Position numbers and translations under genes: made by a program. Shown piece after piece: positions 1-8,766 of a stretch of DNA of 64,000 nt (positions are counted from its first letter, which is position 1; every line of letters begins with the position of its first letter). The notes below the pieces were generated by a model. The model was not told the origin of the DNA, made no database searches, and saw only the letters and a program-made list of their open reading frames with translations. Origin of the DNA: an uncultured Gammaproteobacteria bacterium (GTDB lineage Bacteria; Pseudomonadota; Gammaproteobacteria; DRLM01); NCBI GenBank assembly GCA_947259075.1, contig CAMYKQ010000059.1:1-64000 (forward strand), read 5' to 3'.

Positions 1-396
1 GCCGCTGGCCGGCGCATCGGGGGCGAACCGCGCCGGCGCCACGCGCAGCTCGCCGCGCAGCGGATAACCTGCGCTCACGGCCTTCACTTCCGCCAGTTGA
101 TTGCGCGCGCCCGCCACGCTCATGCTCAAGAAACTGCGGGTCTCGCTGTGGCGCAAGCCCGCTGTTTCAGCGGCGGCGATCAAGTCCGCGCGCAGCGGCT
201 GGTCCGTCGCCACCACCAGGTCGCCGCCGAGCAAGGCATTGACCTGCCGCGCCAAGGCCTGCTCGATGCGATCGGTGAAAAACCCGACCGAAGACACGCT
301 GGCCACCGCGATCACCACCGCCAGCATCAACACCCGCAATTCGCCCGAACGCCAATCGCGGCGCAGCAGACGCATGGCCAATTGCCAAGTGTTCAC
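1..396 (-). CDS. ABC transporter permease, FtsX/YbbP type (N-terminal part, cut by window edge)
   Basis: Inner-membrane permease of an ABC export system, partner of the ATPase at 393-1133. The minus strand from 396 reads GTG-Asn-Thr-Trp-Gln-Leu-Ala-Met-Arg-Leu-Leu-Arg and continues open to base 1, giving 132 residues. Residues about 20-40 are a hydrophobic segment (VLMLAVVIAVASVSSVGFF), followed by a periplasmic-type stretch starting TDRIEQALARQVNALLGGDL, typical of YbbP/FtsX MacB-like core domains. The GTG start overlaps the TGA stop of the ATPase gene (GTGA), so the two are translationally coupled. In E. coli ybbA-ybbP sits beside tesA in the same arrangement. The substrate of this family is not firmly established; lipid or lipoprotein export has been suggested. 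Only the beginning is visible. Confidence 0.85.
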   Translation of the reverse strand, partial: MNTWQLAMRLLRRDWRSGELRVLMLAVVIAVASVSSVGFFTDRIEQALARQVNALLGGDLVVATDQPLRADLIAAAETAGLRHSETRSFLSMSVAGARNQLAEVKAVSAGYPLRGELRVAPARFAPDAPASG

Positions 397-1133
397 TGAA
401 CCCCCTCGCGTGGGCGGGCGGAATGTGACGCTGGCGAAGCCTGGCTTGCAGCGGGTTTAATCCGTCCCGCCTCCAATTCCACGCGATGGGTGCAGGCGCG
501 GGCCAGCGCCTCGTCGTGCGTCACCAGCACCAGCGTCGCATTGCGTTCCTGGTTCAATGCAAACAGCAGATCGATGATTTTTTGCCCGGTGACGCTGTCG
601 AGATTGCCGGTGGGCTCATCGGCGAACATCACCTTGGGCTCGCCGGCGAAGGCGCGCGCCAGCGCCACCCGCTGCTGCTCGCCGCCGGACAATTGTTTGG
701 GATAGTGTTGCGCGCGCGGCGCCAGACCCACCCGCGCGAGTATCTCCGCCGCCGCGGGCCGCGCATCGTGGCGCCCCGCCAGCTCCAAGGGCAGCATCAC
801 ATTCTCCAGCGCGGTGAGATTGGGCAGCAGATGAAATGATTGAAACACGAAGCCCACGCGCCCGGCGCGCAAGCGCGCGCGGCCGTCTTCGTCCAACAAA
901 GACAGATCGGTGTTGTCCAAGACCACGCGGCCCGCGCTCGGCGTGTCCAAACCCGCGAGCAAACCCAGCAAAGTGGACTTGCCCGCCCCCGAGGCGCCGA
1001 CGATGGCCACCGCCTCGCCGGGGAAGATGTTAAGATCGACGTCGACCAGGAGGGCCAGTTCGCCTTCCGGGCTCGACACGCGTTTACTGAGCTTTTGCGC
1101 TGAAATAAGGGGCTGTAATTCAACTTCCGCCAT
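393..1133 (-). CDS. ybbA: ABC transporter ATP-binding protein, YbbA/LolD family
   Basis: Cytoplasmic ATPase of 246 residues that would power the YbbP-like permease encoded next. The Walker A motif GASGAGKST, the signature LSGGEQQRVALARA and the Walker B FADEP are all intact. The family's Q-loop appears as FVFQSFHLL. The reading frame is open upstream to 1244, but homology to YbbA begins at MAEVELQPLISAQ, so ATG at 1133 is preferred. That ATG overlaps the ATG of the divergent tesA by two bases (CATG), so the untranslated leader of each gene lies inside the other coding region. The downstream gene overlaps by four bases. Confidence 0.9.
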   Translation of the reverse strand: MAEVELQPLISAQKLSKRVSSPEGELALLVDVDLNIFPGEAVAIVGASGAGKSTLLGLLAGLDTPSAGRVVLDNTDLSLLDEDGRARLRAGRVGFVFQSFHLLPNLTALENVMLPLELAGRHDARPAAAEILARVGLAPRAQHYPKQLSGGEQQRVALARAFAGEPKVMFADEPTGNLDSVTGQKIIDLLFALNQERNATLVLVTHDEALARACTHRVELEAGRIKPAASQASPASHSARPREGVQ

Positions 1134-1770
1134 GCGCCGACTACTCCTGTTTACCGTTATTCTCTGCTTGTGGCTGCCCTTGGGCGGCCGCGCCGCCACC
1201 ACCGTGCTGGTGCTGGGGGACAGTTTAAGCGCCGCCCACGGCATCGCGCAAAATCAAGGCTGGGTCAGTTTGCTGCAACAGCGTATCACCGCTAACGGTA
1301 ATAACGCGCGTGTCATCAACGCCAGCATCAGCGGTGAGACCACATGGGGCGGACGCAACCGCATCAACGGATTATTGGACCGTCACCGGCCCGGCATCCT
1401 CATCGTCGAACTGGGCGGCAACGACGGCCTGCGCGGCCTGCCCATCGCCGACATACGCGCCAATCTCGATTACATCATCAACACGGCCAAGGCCCAGGGC
1501 GCGAAAGTATTGCTGCTCGGCATGCGCCTGCCGCCCAATTACGGCCCCGCCTACACCCGCGATTTTCACGACAGCTACGCACGGCTCGCCGCGCAACATG
1601 GCGCCGCCTTGGTGCCCTTCATGCTTGAAGGCTTCGCCGAAGACAACAGCGCCTTTCAAGCCGACGGCATACACCCTACCGCCGCGGCGCAAACGCGCAT
1701 CCTCGATAATGTGTGGCCCGCGCTACACGCCTTGCTCAAAACGACACACAGCGCGGCAATCGCGCCATAG
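1132..1770 (+). CDS. tesA: Acyl-CoA thioesterase I / lysophospholipase / arylesterase (SGNH hydrolase)
   Basis: Periplasmic SGNH-fold esterase of 212 residues, like E. coli TesA (thioesterase I, protease I, lysophospholipase L1). A signal peptide covers residues 1 to about 21 (MRRLLLFTVILCLWLPLGGRA, cleaved after AA). Block I is GDSLS with nucleophile Ser31. Block III is GGND with Asn97. Block V is DGIHP with Asp178 and His181, so the catalytic set is complete. The long upstream extension of the frame to 910 is antisense to the ABC ATPase and is not used; ATG 1132 starts directly at a good signal peptide. The gene is divergent from the ybbA-like ATPase, as in E. coli. The leader and promoter must lie within the ATPase coding region. 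Confidence 0.93.
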   Translation: MRRLLLFTVILCLWLPLGGRAATTVLVLGDSLSAAHGIAQNQGWVSLLQQRITANGNNARVINASISGETTWGGRNRINGLLDRHRPGILIVELGGNDGLRGLPIADIRANLDYIINTAKAQGAKVLLLGMRLPPNYGPAYTRDFHDSYARLAAQHGAALVPFMLEGFAEDNSAFQADGIHPTAAAQTRILDNVWPALHALLKTTHSAAIAP

Positions 1771-1780
1771 TCACCGCGTG

Positions 1781-2869
1781 TCACCGTTGCGCCCGTGTCA
1801 ACGCCACACTCTTAATCTGCGCGAAAACGGCCATACCTTCACGCAAGGCCAAATGCGCGCCGGATTTGCGGGTGATGCGCGCCAGCAGGTTCGCGCCGGT
1901 CTCCCCCAAACTCAGTTGCACCAGCAACTGCGACGGACCCGCTGCGACAATGGCGGCGACGGTGGCCGGGAGAATGTTGAGGATGCTCGTGCCGCGTTCA
2001 CGCTGCAGAGTGAGACTGACATCGGCCGAAGGAATCAAGGCGCGCACCGCGTGCCCGCTTGGCAAGTTCAGACGCGCAACCCAGAGCGCGCCGCCGTCAA
2101 AGTGCAATTGCGTGAGTTCAAACTCGTCGTCATGCGCCGCGACTACGGCTTCGATGACGCTGGCGCGTTCTTCGTTCGCCAGCTCGGGCAGATCAATCCG
2201 GTTCAAAATCTGCATCAAGGATCCGTGCGCCTCTACCCGGCCGCCGCGCAATACCACCATGTGATCCGCCAGGCGCGCCACTTCTTTGTAGGCATGACTG
2301 ACGTAAATCACCGGCATATCCAACTCACCGTGCAGGCGTTCGAGATAAGGCAAAATTTCTTGCTTGCTAGATTCATCGAGCGCCGCGAGCGGTTCGTCGA
2401 GCAGCAATAAACCCGGGCTCGTGAGCAGCGCGCGGGCAATGGCGACGCGTTGCCGCTCGCCGCCGGACAGACGCGCAGGATCGCGGTCAAGTAAATTGTC
2501 CAAACCCAGCCATTGCACCGCGTCATCCCAGGCTACGCGCCGCCGCGCGGCTGGCACGCGTTTCATGCCATATTCGAGATTGCCGCGCACGCTGCGATGC
2601 GCGAACAGACTCGCCTCTTGAAATACATAACCCACGTCACGGCGGTGCGGCGGCAGATTCACGCCCGCGGCACTGTCCTGCCACACCTCATCATTGAGAC
2701 GCAGATGCCCCTCGGCCCGTTCCAGGCCGGCGATACAGCGCAAGAGCGTGCTCTTGCCCGCGCCGGAGGCACCGAACAAAGCGGTGATGCCACGTGCCGG
2801 CACGCTGAAATCTACTTCCAGCGTGAAGCTCCCTTGCCGCAAAGCGAGGCGCGCCTGTACACCGTTCAT
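1781..2869 (-). CDS. modC: Molybdate ABC transporter, ATP-binding protein ModC
   Basis: ATPase of the high-affinity molybdate importer, 362 residues, cytoplasmic face of the ModB dimer. Walker [10 protein letters not shown] is at 33-41, the signature LSGGERQ at 134-140 and Walker B LLLLDEP at 154-160, followed by LAALD. The last 80 or so residues (about 285-355) form a TOBE/Mop-like molybdate-binding domain, seen as [10 protein letters not shown] and [13 protein letters not shown]; this distinguishes ModC from other ABC ATPases. The start codon overlaps the modB stop by four bases (2866-2869). It is the last gene of modABC and is convergent with tesA, with ten bases between the two stop codons. 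Confidence 0.95.
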   Translation of the reverse strand: MNGVQARLALRQGSFTLEVDFSVPARGITALFGASGAGKSTLLRCIAGLERAEGHLRLNDEVWQDSAAGVNLPPHRRDVGYVFQEASLFAHRSVRGNLEYGMKRVPAARRRVAWDDAVQWLGLDNLLDRDPARLSGGERQRVAIARALLTSPGLLLLDEPLAALDESSKQEILPYLERLHGELDMPVIYVSHAYKEVARLADHMVVLRGGRVEAHGSLMQILNRIDLPELANEERASVIEAVVAAHDDEFELTQLHFDGGALWVARLNLPSGHAVRALIPSADVSLTLQRERGTSILNILPATVAAIVAAGPSQLLVQLSLGETGANLLARITRKSGAHLALREGMAVFAQIKSVALTRAQR

Positions 2870-3543
2870 CGCCGCCGCGCCTTGAGCCGGTTATTGAACC
2901 AATACAAACTCAGCATCACGAAAAAAGCGAAGAGCAGCATGCCCGCCGCCAGCACATGCGCATGCCCGTATTCCAGCGCCTCGACATGATCGTAGATGGC
3001 CACCGACAAGACCCGCGTCTCGCCGGGGATGTTGCCGCCTATCATCAACACGACGCCGAATTCGCCCACGGTATGCGCGAAGCTGAGCACGCCACCACTC
3101 AGAAAACCCGCGCGCGCCAGCGGCAAGGCCACGGTAAAAAAACGGTCCCAGGGCGCGGCGCGCAACGTGGCGGCCACTTCCAAGGGCCGTTGGCCCACGG
3201 CTTCGAAGGCGTTGTGTAAGGGCTGCACCATGAAAGGCAGTGAATACAAGACCGAGGCCAGCACCAAGCCCTGAAAGGTGAAGGGCAACGGGCTCAAGCC
3301 CAAGCCGCTCATGAACGCGCCCACTGGCCCTTGCGGCCCCAATAACACGAGCAAATAAAAACCCAGAACCGTCGGCGGCAACACTAAGGGCAGGGCCACC
3401 ACCGCGGCGATGGCGGGTTTCCACGGCGTGCGCGTGCGCGCCAGCCACCACGCCAGCGGCGTGCCCACGAGAAATAATAATGCGGTGGTGACGCCCGCGA
3501 GTTTCAGGGTAAGCCAGACGGCGCTGAGATCTAATGCAGTCAT
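2866..3543 (-). CDS. modB: Molybdate ABC transporter permease ModB
   Basis: Inner-membrane permease of 225 residues, the usual length for ModB. Five to six hydrophobic segments are visible, the first at residues 8-32. The EAA loop that docks on the ATPase appears around [20 protein letters not shown]. The segment [20 protein letters not shown] is characteristic of ModB/CysT-type permeases. It starts 12 bases after the modA stop and overlaps modC by four, so modABC is one transcription unit. No strong Shine-Dalgarno sequence precedes the ATG; coupling to modA translation is likely. Confidence 0.95.
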   Translation of the reverse strand: MTALDLSAVWLTLKLAGVTTALLFLVGTPLAWWLARTRTPWKPAIAAVVALPLVLPPTVLGFYLLVLLGPQGPVGAFMSGLGLSPLPFTFQGLVLASVLYSLPFMVQPLHNAFEAVGQRPLEVAATLRAAPWDRFFTVALPLARAGFLSGGVLSFAHTVGEFGVVLMIGGNIPGETRVLSVAIYDHVEALEYGHAHVLAAGMLLFAFFVMLSLYWFNNRLKARRR

Positions 3544-3555
3544 GCCGCGCCCGTG

Positions 3556-4386
3556 TTATTCGACCGCGTAGCCGTGACGGCGGATGATGGTCTTGGCCTC
3601 GTCACTGCGCAAATAATCCATAAACTGTTTGGCCGCTGGGTTGTCCGCACCTGTTTGTAATAACACGGCTTGCTGCGCGATGGGTTCGTAGAGTTCTTGT
3701 GGCACTAACCACCACGACCCGCCGGACAGGGCTTGCGCCTGCGCCAGCGCGACAAAACCCAGTGGCGCGTTACCGCTGGAAATAAAGTGGAGTGTTTGAG
3801 CGATGTTCTCGCCTATCACCAATTTGCCTTGCAGTGAAGACCACAAACCAAACCGTTCCAACACCTGCCGCGCCGCCATGCCGTAGGGCGCGATCTTGGG
3901 GTTGGCGAGGGCAAGGTGGGTGTAAGCGCCGTCTTTCAGCACCACGCCCGCCGCGTCCACGTAAGCCGGCCGCACGCTCCACAACACCAAACGGCCAATG
4001 GCATACGTGTAACGGCTGCCGGCTACGGCGTATCCTTGCGCTTCGAGCCGTTGCGCGCGTTCGATATCGGCGGAAAGAAATATCTGGTATGGCGCACCGT
4101 TAATGATTTGAGCATAGAGCTTACCGCTGGAACCCAAACTGGCCAGCAGTTCGTGGCCGCTATTTTGAGAAAATCGCGCGGCCAGTTCGTCGAAGGCGGC
4201 ATTGAAATTGGAAGCCACCGCAGCATGCACTTGCCCCGCATGCAGCGCGGGTGTGGCAAACAGCGTGATGATAAAAACGGCGACGATATAAGCCAAAAAA
4301 TTATCGCTCCTGCTCCGAAGCAGAACCAAGAGGGAATGAAACGAAGGATGAACAATCACTGGAGCGTCCCGGCCCTTACCCGTCAA
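3556..4386 (-). CDS. modA: Molybdate-binding periplasmic protein ModA
   Basis: Substrate-binding protein delivering molybdate or tungstate to ModBC in the periplasm. The mature part starts near QVHAAVASNFNAAFDELAARF and contains the ligand-contacting Ser-rich stretches (SLGSSGKLYAQI, FLSADIERAQ) and the conserved ANPKIAPYG block. The signal peptide core is AYIVAVFIITLFATPALHA. The frame opens at ATG 4386, giving an unusual 30-residue hydrophilic N-terminus. Initiation further in, at a GTG or a TTG preceded by AGGAG close to the signal core, is possible, so the true start is uncertain. It is the first gene of modABC. A long leader of unknown length lies upstream, with a ModE-like half-site TATATAACGAT at 4588-4598. 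Confidence 0.92.
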   Translation of the reverse strand: MTGKGRDAPVIVHPSFHSLLVLLRSRSDNFLAYIVAVFIITLFATPALHAGQVHAAVASNFNAAFDELAARFSQNSGHELLASLGSSGKLYAQIINGAPYQIFLSADIERAQRLEAQGYAVAGSRYTYAIGRLVLWSVRPAYVDAAGVVLKDGAYTHLALANPKIAPYGMAARQVLERFGLWSSLQGKLVIGENIAQTLHFISSGNAPLGFVALAQAQALSGGSWWLVPQELYEPIAQQAVLLQTGADNPAAKQFMDYLRSDEAKTIIRRHGYAVE

Positions 4387-4619
4387 AAGACGTCCGCGAA
4401 ATTGCGGGCACCCGCCTTAAGCCCAGCACGACGCCGGGCGCCTTGATGCTGTATAGCTTGGATGATAGCAGTGAACCTTTGGTCTCTGGGAGACCATAAT
4501 CATCTCGCCGGTCTTGCAAGGAATTGCTAACTCGGCACGCCGCCTGCACCTTGAATGAGAACTCCGTCATTCACGTGGATGCGGCAGTATATAACGATGA
4601 CTGTGGCATGAAGCGCAAA

Positions 4620-4674
4620 CATGTCGCGGCATCCACGGTAAGGAGCATGCGCTACCTGCGATAGCCGCGACATG
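4620..4674. repeat. Large inverted repeat with 11-base arms
   Basis: CATGTCGCGGC at 4620-4630 pairs perfectly with GCCGCGACATG at 4664-4674. The 33-base interior can itself fold, with GGTA pairing TACC around the palindrome GCATGC. The result would be a long two-tier stem in RNA of either strand. It lies between modA and the cold-shock gene, in no reading frame. No clear U-tract follows on either strand. Its role is unknown: a structured leader of modA, an end of the cold-shock transcript or a small RNA. Confidence 0.55.
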
Positions 4675-4825
4675 AAACACTTGGGAAGATGATGGCTAGC
4701 GCTTAGCGTCGTATGAAACAACTGCAAGCTTGATCCAGCGGACACCGTGGATATAAGACAGGATTAAAGCCGCACACGATTTCGCCCCGGTACGAGGCGA
4801 ATGAATTTACGAACGCAGCACAAGG

Positions 4826-4851
4826 CATGGAATCCCATGAAGGATTCCATG
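4826..4851 (-). terminator. Stem-loop after the cold-shock gene, possible terminator
   Basis: CATGGAATCC at 4826-4835 and GGATTCCATG at 4842-4851 form a perfect ten-pair stem with the six-base loop CATGAA. It lies about 30 bases after the stop of the minus-strand cold-shock gene. There is no U-tract beyond it, so it could protect the 3' end of the mRNA instead of terminating transcription. Confidence 0.45.
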
Positions 4852-4879
4852 CCCGCGCTATCCCGAATGGGAACCCCGA

Positions 4880-5083
4880 TTACTCGGGAACGACGTTGGT
4901 GGCTTGCGGCCCTTTTTGACCTTGAGAGACGTCAAACGTCACTTTTTGGCCTTCTTTAAGGGTCTTGAAACCGCCGCCCTGAATTTCCTTGAAGTGGACA
5001 AAGACGTCGGGACCGCCGTTATCTTGGGCGATGAATCCGAAACCTTTAGATTCGTTAAACCATTTTACTGTACCGGTGGCCAT
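4880..5083 (-). CDS. Cold-shock protein, CspA family
   Basis: Single-stranded nucleic acid binding protein of 67 residues, one cold-shock domain, an RNA chaperone in the cytoplasm. RNP1 is KGFGFI and RNP2 is VFVHF, both with the usual aromatic residues. The strong ribosome site GAGGAAATGAGAA precedes ATG 5083. CspA paralogues cannot be told apart from one sequence, so no number is given. It is transcribed alone: the HU-like gene upstream is closed by a terminator at 5225-5261. Confidence 0.96.
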   Translation of the reverse strand: MATGTVKWFNESKGFGFIAQDNGGPDVFVHFKEIQGGGFKTLKEGQKVTFDVSQGQKGPQATNVVPE

Positions 5084-5224
5084 TTCTCATTTCCTCTAAA
5101 ACAAAAATAAAACGATTGCATCATACACATTGTTGCTTAGTCCGCAAAGGATTCAATATTCCTAATTGTAAGAAAACCGACCCCACGCGGATTCTACGCC
5201 CCGTTGCTCGCGCCTAACAATAAC

Positions 5225-5261
5225 AAAAAGCCCAATCCGAAACGTGAGGATTGGGCTTTTT
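5225..5261 (-). terminator. Rho-independent terminator of the HU-like gene
   Basis: AAAAAGCCCAATCC (5225-5238) pairs with GGATTGGGCTTTTT (5248-5261) around a nine-base loop. The stem is perfect, with U-runs on both strands, so it could work in both directions. It lies 26 bases past the stop of the minus-strand HU-like gene and is the clearest terminator in the window. Confidence 0.9.
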
Positions 5262-5286
5262 AGGTATGTAATTTGCGGGCTTAATC

Positions 5287-5658
5287 TTACTGGACCATTT
5301 CTTTGAGTTTCTTCAAGGCTTGCACCTTCACGACGGTGCGCGCGGGCTTGGCCTTGAACATGGTCTCTTCCCCGGTGAAGGGGTTGATGCCCTTGCGGGC
5401 CTTGGTAGCCTTTTTCTTGATCGTCTTGATCTTGAAAAGACCCGGCATCTTAAACTCACCCGGACCTTTCGGCTTGACATGCCGCTCAATGGCGGTGGTC
5501 AATTCGTTAAGCACATTGCCCACGTCTTTGCGGGACAAACCAGTGCTCTCGGAGATACTGCTGAGCAGTTCAGTTTTGGTGAATGCTTCTTTGACCGCTG
5601 TTGCCTTAGAGGCAACTTTAGGTGCCTTAGCTTTCGCGCTGACTTTCTTTTTCGCCAT
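5287..5658 (-). CDS. HU/IHF-family DNA-binding protein with basic N-terminal extension
   Basis: Nucleoid protein of 123 residues. The HU fold spans residues about 26-121: FTKTELLSSISESTGLSRKD, the core around GEFKMPGLFKIKT, and the DNA-contacting arm with RKGINPFTGEETMFKAKPA, the HU signature near the beta-arm Pro. HU proteins are about 90 residues long; here the first 25 are a Lys/Ala-rich tail (AKKKVSAKAKAPKVASKATA) expected to add DNA affinity. This architecture occurs in several beta- and gammaproteobacteria. The ribosome site GGAAGGAAGT lies before ATG 5658. It is a single-gene unit closed by the terminator at 5225-5261. Confidence 0.93.
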   Translation of the reverse strand: MAKKKVSAKAKAPKVASKATAVKEAFTKTELLSSISESTGLSRKDVGNVLNELTTAIERHVKPKGPGEFKMPGLFKIKTIKKKATKARKGINPFTGEETMFKAKPARTVVKVQALKKLKEMVQ

Positions 5659-5894
5659 ACTTCCTTCCCTTGTGTAAGTAGACCATGTGCTCTAAGCGAG
5701 AAGATACAACGTGCATAACTTAGTAGAAAAAGCCGCGCGTTTCCAGCAAAAAATGCAAAATAATGTGAGCGGATGCAATTGAGTTTAAAAATAGTGGCTG
5801 GAAAACGGGATTGAAAACGGTGATTGCACGCATTTATGTCGCGTATTCCGGCGGCGTAACGCTGATTTAAACGCTATTTTTCGAGAAATTTATC

Positions 5895-5983
5895 TGGTGC
5901 CCGGGACCGGAATCGAACCGGTACAGCCTTTTCAAGCCGGCGGATTTTAAGTCCGCTGCGTCTACCAATTCCGCCACCCGGGC
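5895..5983 (-). tRNA. tRNA-Leu (anticodon TAA)
   Basis: The minus strand gives an 89-base tRNA including an encoded CCA (5895-5897). The acceptor stem GCCCGGG/CCCGGGC closes it, the T-arm has GGTTCGATTCC and the anticodon loop is CTTAAAA. The long variable arm marks a class II tRNA. It is third in the order Gly-Cys-Leu after pgsA, as in E. coli glyW-cysT-leuZ. Confidence 0.97.
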
Positions 5984-6070
5984 AACGCGGCCTGCATTCT
6001 AACGTGATAGTCGATGCCAGGGAATGCATTGGAGTAATAAAATCGTGGTGAAAGCTGATGAAATTTAAGG

Positions 6071-6144
6071 TGGAGGCTGAGGCCGGAATCGAACCGACGT
6101 ACACGGCTTTGCAGGCCGCTGCATAACCACTCTGCCACTCAGCC
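6071..6144 (-). tRNA. tRNA-Cys (anticodon GCA)
   Basis: A 74-base tRNA on the minus strand. Acceptor stem GGCTGAG/CTCAGCC, discriminator U, encoded CCA at 6071-6073, anticodon loop with GCA and T-loop GGTTCGATTCC. It lies between tRNA-Gly and tRNA-Leu. Confidence 0.97.
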
Positions 6145-6200
6145 TGTGGGCCGTTCCTACTACGATTCAACCCAGATTGATGCGGTGGAAGTGGGGGATC

Positions 6201-6276
<76 letters not shown>

Positions 6277-6335
6277 TTACCCCCGGAACAGGCGGCCTAT
6301 TGTAGCGGCGCCGCGTCCGCTGTCAACCCGAATTT

Positions 6336-6899
6336 TCAAGATTCACCCCGGGAGGTTAAGGCCGGCCAAGCGGCACGCAAATAAACCACCATGGACCACA
6401 GGGTCAGACACACGGCAAGGTAGAGTAAGACGAGGCCGACTTCGACCACCGGCAATCCCATAACCGGATCGCGATAGAGCAAGAGCACTATCGCGATCAT
6501 CTGCGCCATGGTTTTGTATTTACCCAAAGATGACACCGCAACGTGGGCCCGTTCGCCCAGTTCCGCCATCCATTCACGCAGGGCGGAAACGGCGATTTCC
6601 CGGCCGATGATGACCGCCGCGGGCACCGCCAGCCAGGCACTGGGATGTGACTGCACCAGCAGCACCAGCGCCACCGCCACCATCAGCTTGTCCGCCACCG
6701 GATCGAGAAAGGCGCCGAAGGGCGAGGTTTGATTGAGACGGCGCGCCAAATAGCCATCGAACCAATCCGTCACGCCCGCCACCACGAAAATGGCGGCGGC
6801 GGCGAAATTGGCCCAGCTCACGGGCAGATAAAATGCGACCACGAATACCGGGATCAGCGCAATTCGCAGCAGGGTCAACACGGTGGGAATGGTCATCAT
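6336..6899 (-). CDS. pgsA: CDP-diacylglycerol--glycerol-3-phosphate 3-phosphatidyltransferase
   Basis: Inner-membrane enzyme of 187 residues making phosphatidylglycerophosphate from CDP-diacylglycerol and glycerol 3-phosphate, the committed step to phosphatidylglycerol and cardiolipin. The CDP-alcohol phosphotransferase motif is complete: DWFDGYLAR followed after eight residues by [10 protein letters not shown], with all Asp residues that bind the metal. Four to six membrane segments are visible, beginning with [20 protein letters not shown]. Two Met codons in tandem at 6899 and 6896 could start it. It begins nine bases after the uvrC stop, so the two are co-transcribed, the usual uvrC-pgsA order. 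Confidence 0.96.
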   Translation of the reverse strand: MMTIPTVLTLLRIALIPVFVVAFYLPVSWANFAAAAIFVVAGVTDWFDGYLARRLNQTSPFGAFLDPVADKLMVAVALVLLVQSHPSAWLAVPAAVIIGREIAVSALREWMAELGERAHVAVSSLGKYKTMAQMIAIVLLLYRDPVMGLPVVEVGLVLLYLAVCLTLWSMVVYLRAAWPALTSRGES

Positions 6900-6908
6900 G
6901 ATAGTAGG

Positions 6909-8741
6909 CTACAGGCTTTCACCGTGGAATACGTCGTAAATTCGCTGGGCGAGCTCGCGGCTGATGCCGCTGACCTTGGCCAAGTCCTCCACCCCTGCCC
7001 GCGCCACCTCTTGCAGGCCGCCGAACTGGCTCAACAATGAACGCCGGCGTTTTGGCCCCAACCCGGCGATATCCTCAAGCGGCGAACGGGTGCGTGCCTT
7101 GCCGCGCCGTTGGCGGTGGCCGGTAATCGCGAAGCGGTGGGCCTCGTCCCGGATTTGTTGAATCAAGTGCAAGGCCGGGGAATCGGCGGGCAGTATAAAA
7201 GGCAGCTTGGCTTGGGACAAGAATAAGGTTTCGGCGCCGGCCTTGCGTTCCGGCCCCTTAGCGACGCCGATAATCAACACCCCCTCGATCTGCAGCTCTT
7301 CCAACACCGCCGTCGCCTGCGCCACTTGGCCCTTGCCGCCGTCAATGAGCAGGATATCCGGCAAGAGGCCCTCCCCCTGCTTGATCCGGGTGTAGCGGCG
7401 CGAAAGCGCCTGATACATGGCCGCGTAATCGTCACCGGGAGCGATGCCCTCAATATTGAAGCGCCGGTAATCAGCCTTGAGCGCGCCTTCAGTGTTGAAC
7501 ACCACGCAGGAGGCGACGGTGGCCTCGCCCAGGGTGTGGCTGATATCGAAACACTCGATGCGCTCCGGCCGCTGCTCCAAGGCCAAGGCCTCTTGCAGAG
7601 CTTCAAAGCGTTGCAGCATATTGGCCTTACTGGCCAATTGGCGGGTGATGGCGTGTTCCGCGTTGGCCTCGGCCATCGTCAGCCAGCGGGCCCGCTCGCC
7701 GCGCACGCCGTGACTGAGGCTGACGCGGTGTGCGGCCAACTCGCTCAAGGTATGTTCGAGCAAGGCCTCATCTTCGACCGCGTGGTTAATCAAAATCTCG
7801 CCCGGCACCTCGCGGCCCAAATAATATTGAGGGATAAAGGCCGCCAGCACCTCGGCGGCGCTGTCGTCTTGCACGTGTCGTGGATAAAAAGTCTTATTAC
7901 CCAGCAAGCGGCCATCGCGGATGAAGAACACCTCGACGCAGCTCACGCCCTTGCGCGCCACGCTGGCGATCACATCCACGTCACCGCCCTCCCCGCTCAC
8001 GTACTGCTTCTCTTGTATGCGGCGCAACGTGGCGATTTGGTCGCGGTAGCGCGCCGCCTCTTCAAAATCCAAGGCCTGCGCGGCGGCCTCCATGCGGGCG
8101 ACCAATTCGTCGATCACCTGCTGATTCTTACCTTCGAGAAACATCACCGCATGGCGCACATCTTCTTGATAGCCGTCGCGCTCGATATAGCCGACGCAGG
8201 GCGCGGTGCAGCGTTTGATCTGATATTGCAGACAAGGGCGGCTGCGGTTACGGAAAAAGCTGTCTTCGCACTGACGTACCGGAAACACTTTTTGTAAAAG
8301 ATTAAGGCTCTCGCGCACCGCCGCCGCCGAAGGATACGGCCCGAAATAACGGCCCTTGGGTTCTTTGGCGCCGCGATGAAAACCCAGCCGCGGAAAATCC
8401 TGATGGGCCGAGAGATAAATCCACGGATAGCTTTTATCATCACGTAACAGGATGTTGTAGCGAGGCTTAAATTCCTTGATGAGGTTGTTTTCCAGAATTA
8501 AAGCCTCACCCTCGGTGCGGGTGACGGTCAACTCGATATGCTGGACGTGACTCATCAGCGCGCGGGTCTTTACCGCAAGACCGCTGCCGCGAAAATAACT
8601 GGCCAAACGTTTTTTTAGATTACGCGCCTTGCCGACGTACAGCACCTTGCCATCACCGCCAAGCATGCGGTACACACCAGGCCGCGTGGTTACCGACTGT
8701 AAAAAGCGCTCGGCATCAAACGGCGGGTTTGGGGCGTTCAT
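6909..8741 (-). CDS. uvrC: Excinuclease ABC subunit C
   Basis: Dual-incision nuclease of nucleotide excision repair, 610 residues, the normal length. The N-terminal GIY-YIG domain makes the 3' cut (GVYRM and [13 protein letters not shown] near residues 22-47). The UVR motif that contacts UvrB is around [15 protein letters not shown] (about 215-235). The RNase H-like endonuclease domain that makes the 5' cut includes ECFDISH and LLIDGGKGQ. The C-terminal tandem helix-hairpin-helix covers [16 protein letters not shown] and [15 protein letters not shown]. It is followed at nine bases by pgsA. Confidence 0.97.
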   Translation of the reverse strand: MNAPNPPFDAERFLQSVTTRPGVYRMLGGDGKVLYVGKARNLKKRLASYFRGSGLAVKTRALMSHVQHIELTVTRTEGEALILENNLIKEFKPRYNILLRDDKSYPWIYLSAHQDFPRLGFHRGAKEPKGRYFGPYPSAAAVRESLNLLQKVFPVRQCEDSFFRNRSRPCLQYQIKRCTAPCVGYIERDGYQEDVRHAVMFLEGKNQQVIDELVARMEAAAQALDFEEAARYRDQIATLRRIQEKQYVSGEGGDVDVIASVARKGVSCVEVFFIRDGRLLGNKTFYPRHVQDDSAAEVLAAFIPQYYLGREVPGEILINHAVEDEALLEHTLSELAAHRVSLSHGVRGERARWLTMAEANAEHAITRQLASKANMLQRFEALQEALALEQRPERIECFDISHTLGEATVASCVVFNTEGALKADYRRFNIEGIAPGDDYAAMYQALSRRYTRIKQGEGLLPDILLIDGGKGQVAQATAVLEELQIEGVLIIGVAKGPERKAGAETLFLSQAKLPFILPADSPALHLIQQIRDEAHRFAITGHRQRRGKARTRSPLEDIAGLGPKRRRSLLSQFGGLQEVARAGVEDLAKVSGISRELAQRIYDVFHGESL

Positions 8742-8766
8742 CGCGCTCGCGACCTCTCACCCGCGC

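Larger units (their letters stand above)
4387..4879. other. Gene-free stretch upstream of modA and downstream of the cold-shock gene
   Basis: About 490 bases without a credible gene. It holds an 11-base inverted repeat (4620-4630/4664-4674), a 10-base inverted repeat just after the cold-shock gene (4826-4835/4842-4851), the small hairpin GGTCTC-TGG-GAGACC at about 4480-4495, and a half Mo-box-like sequence TATATAACGAT at 4588-4598. Short open frames here lack ribosome sites and coding character. The modA promoter should be in this region. Confidence 0.6.

Noticed and set aside
1310-2410. 366-residue open frame spanning tesA and modC
   Set aside because: It crosses the ends of two clear genes in other frames and has no domain.
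4387-4620. Molybdenum cofactor riboswitch upstream of modA
   Set aside because: The conserved core sequence of that riboswitch was not found; only unrelated hairpins are visible.
7326-8297. 323-residue open frame opposite uvrC
   Set aside because: Antisense to the conserved uvrC; no ribosome site, no recognisable domain.
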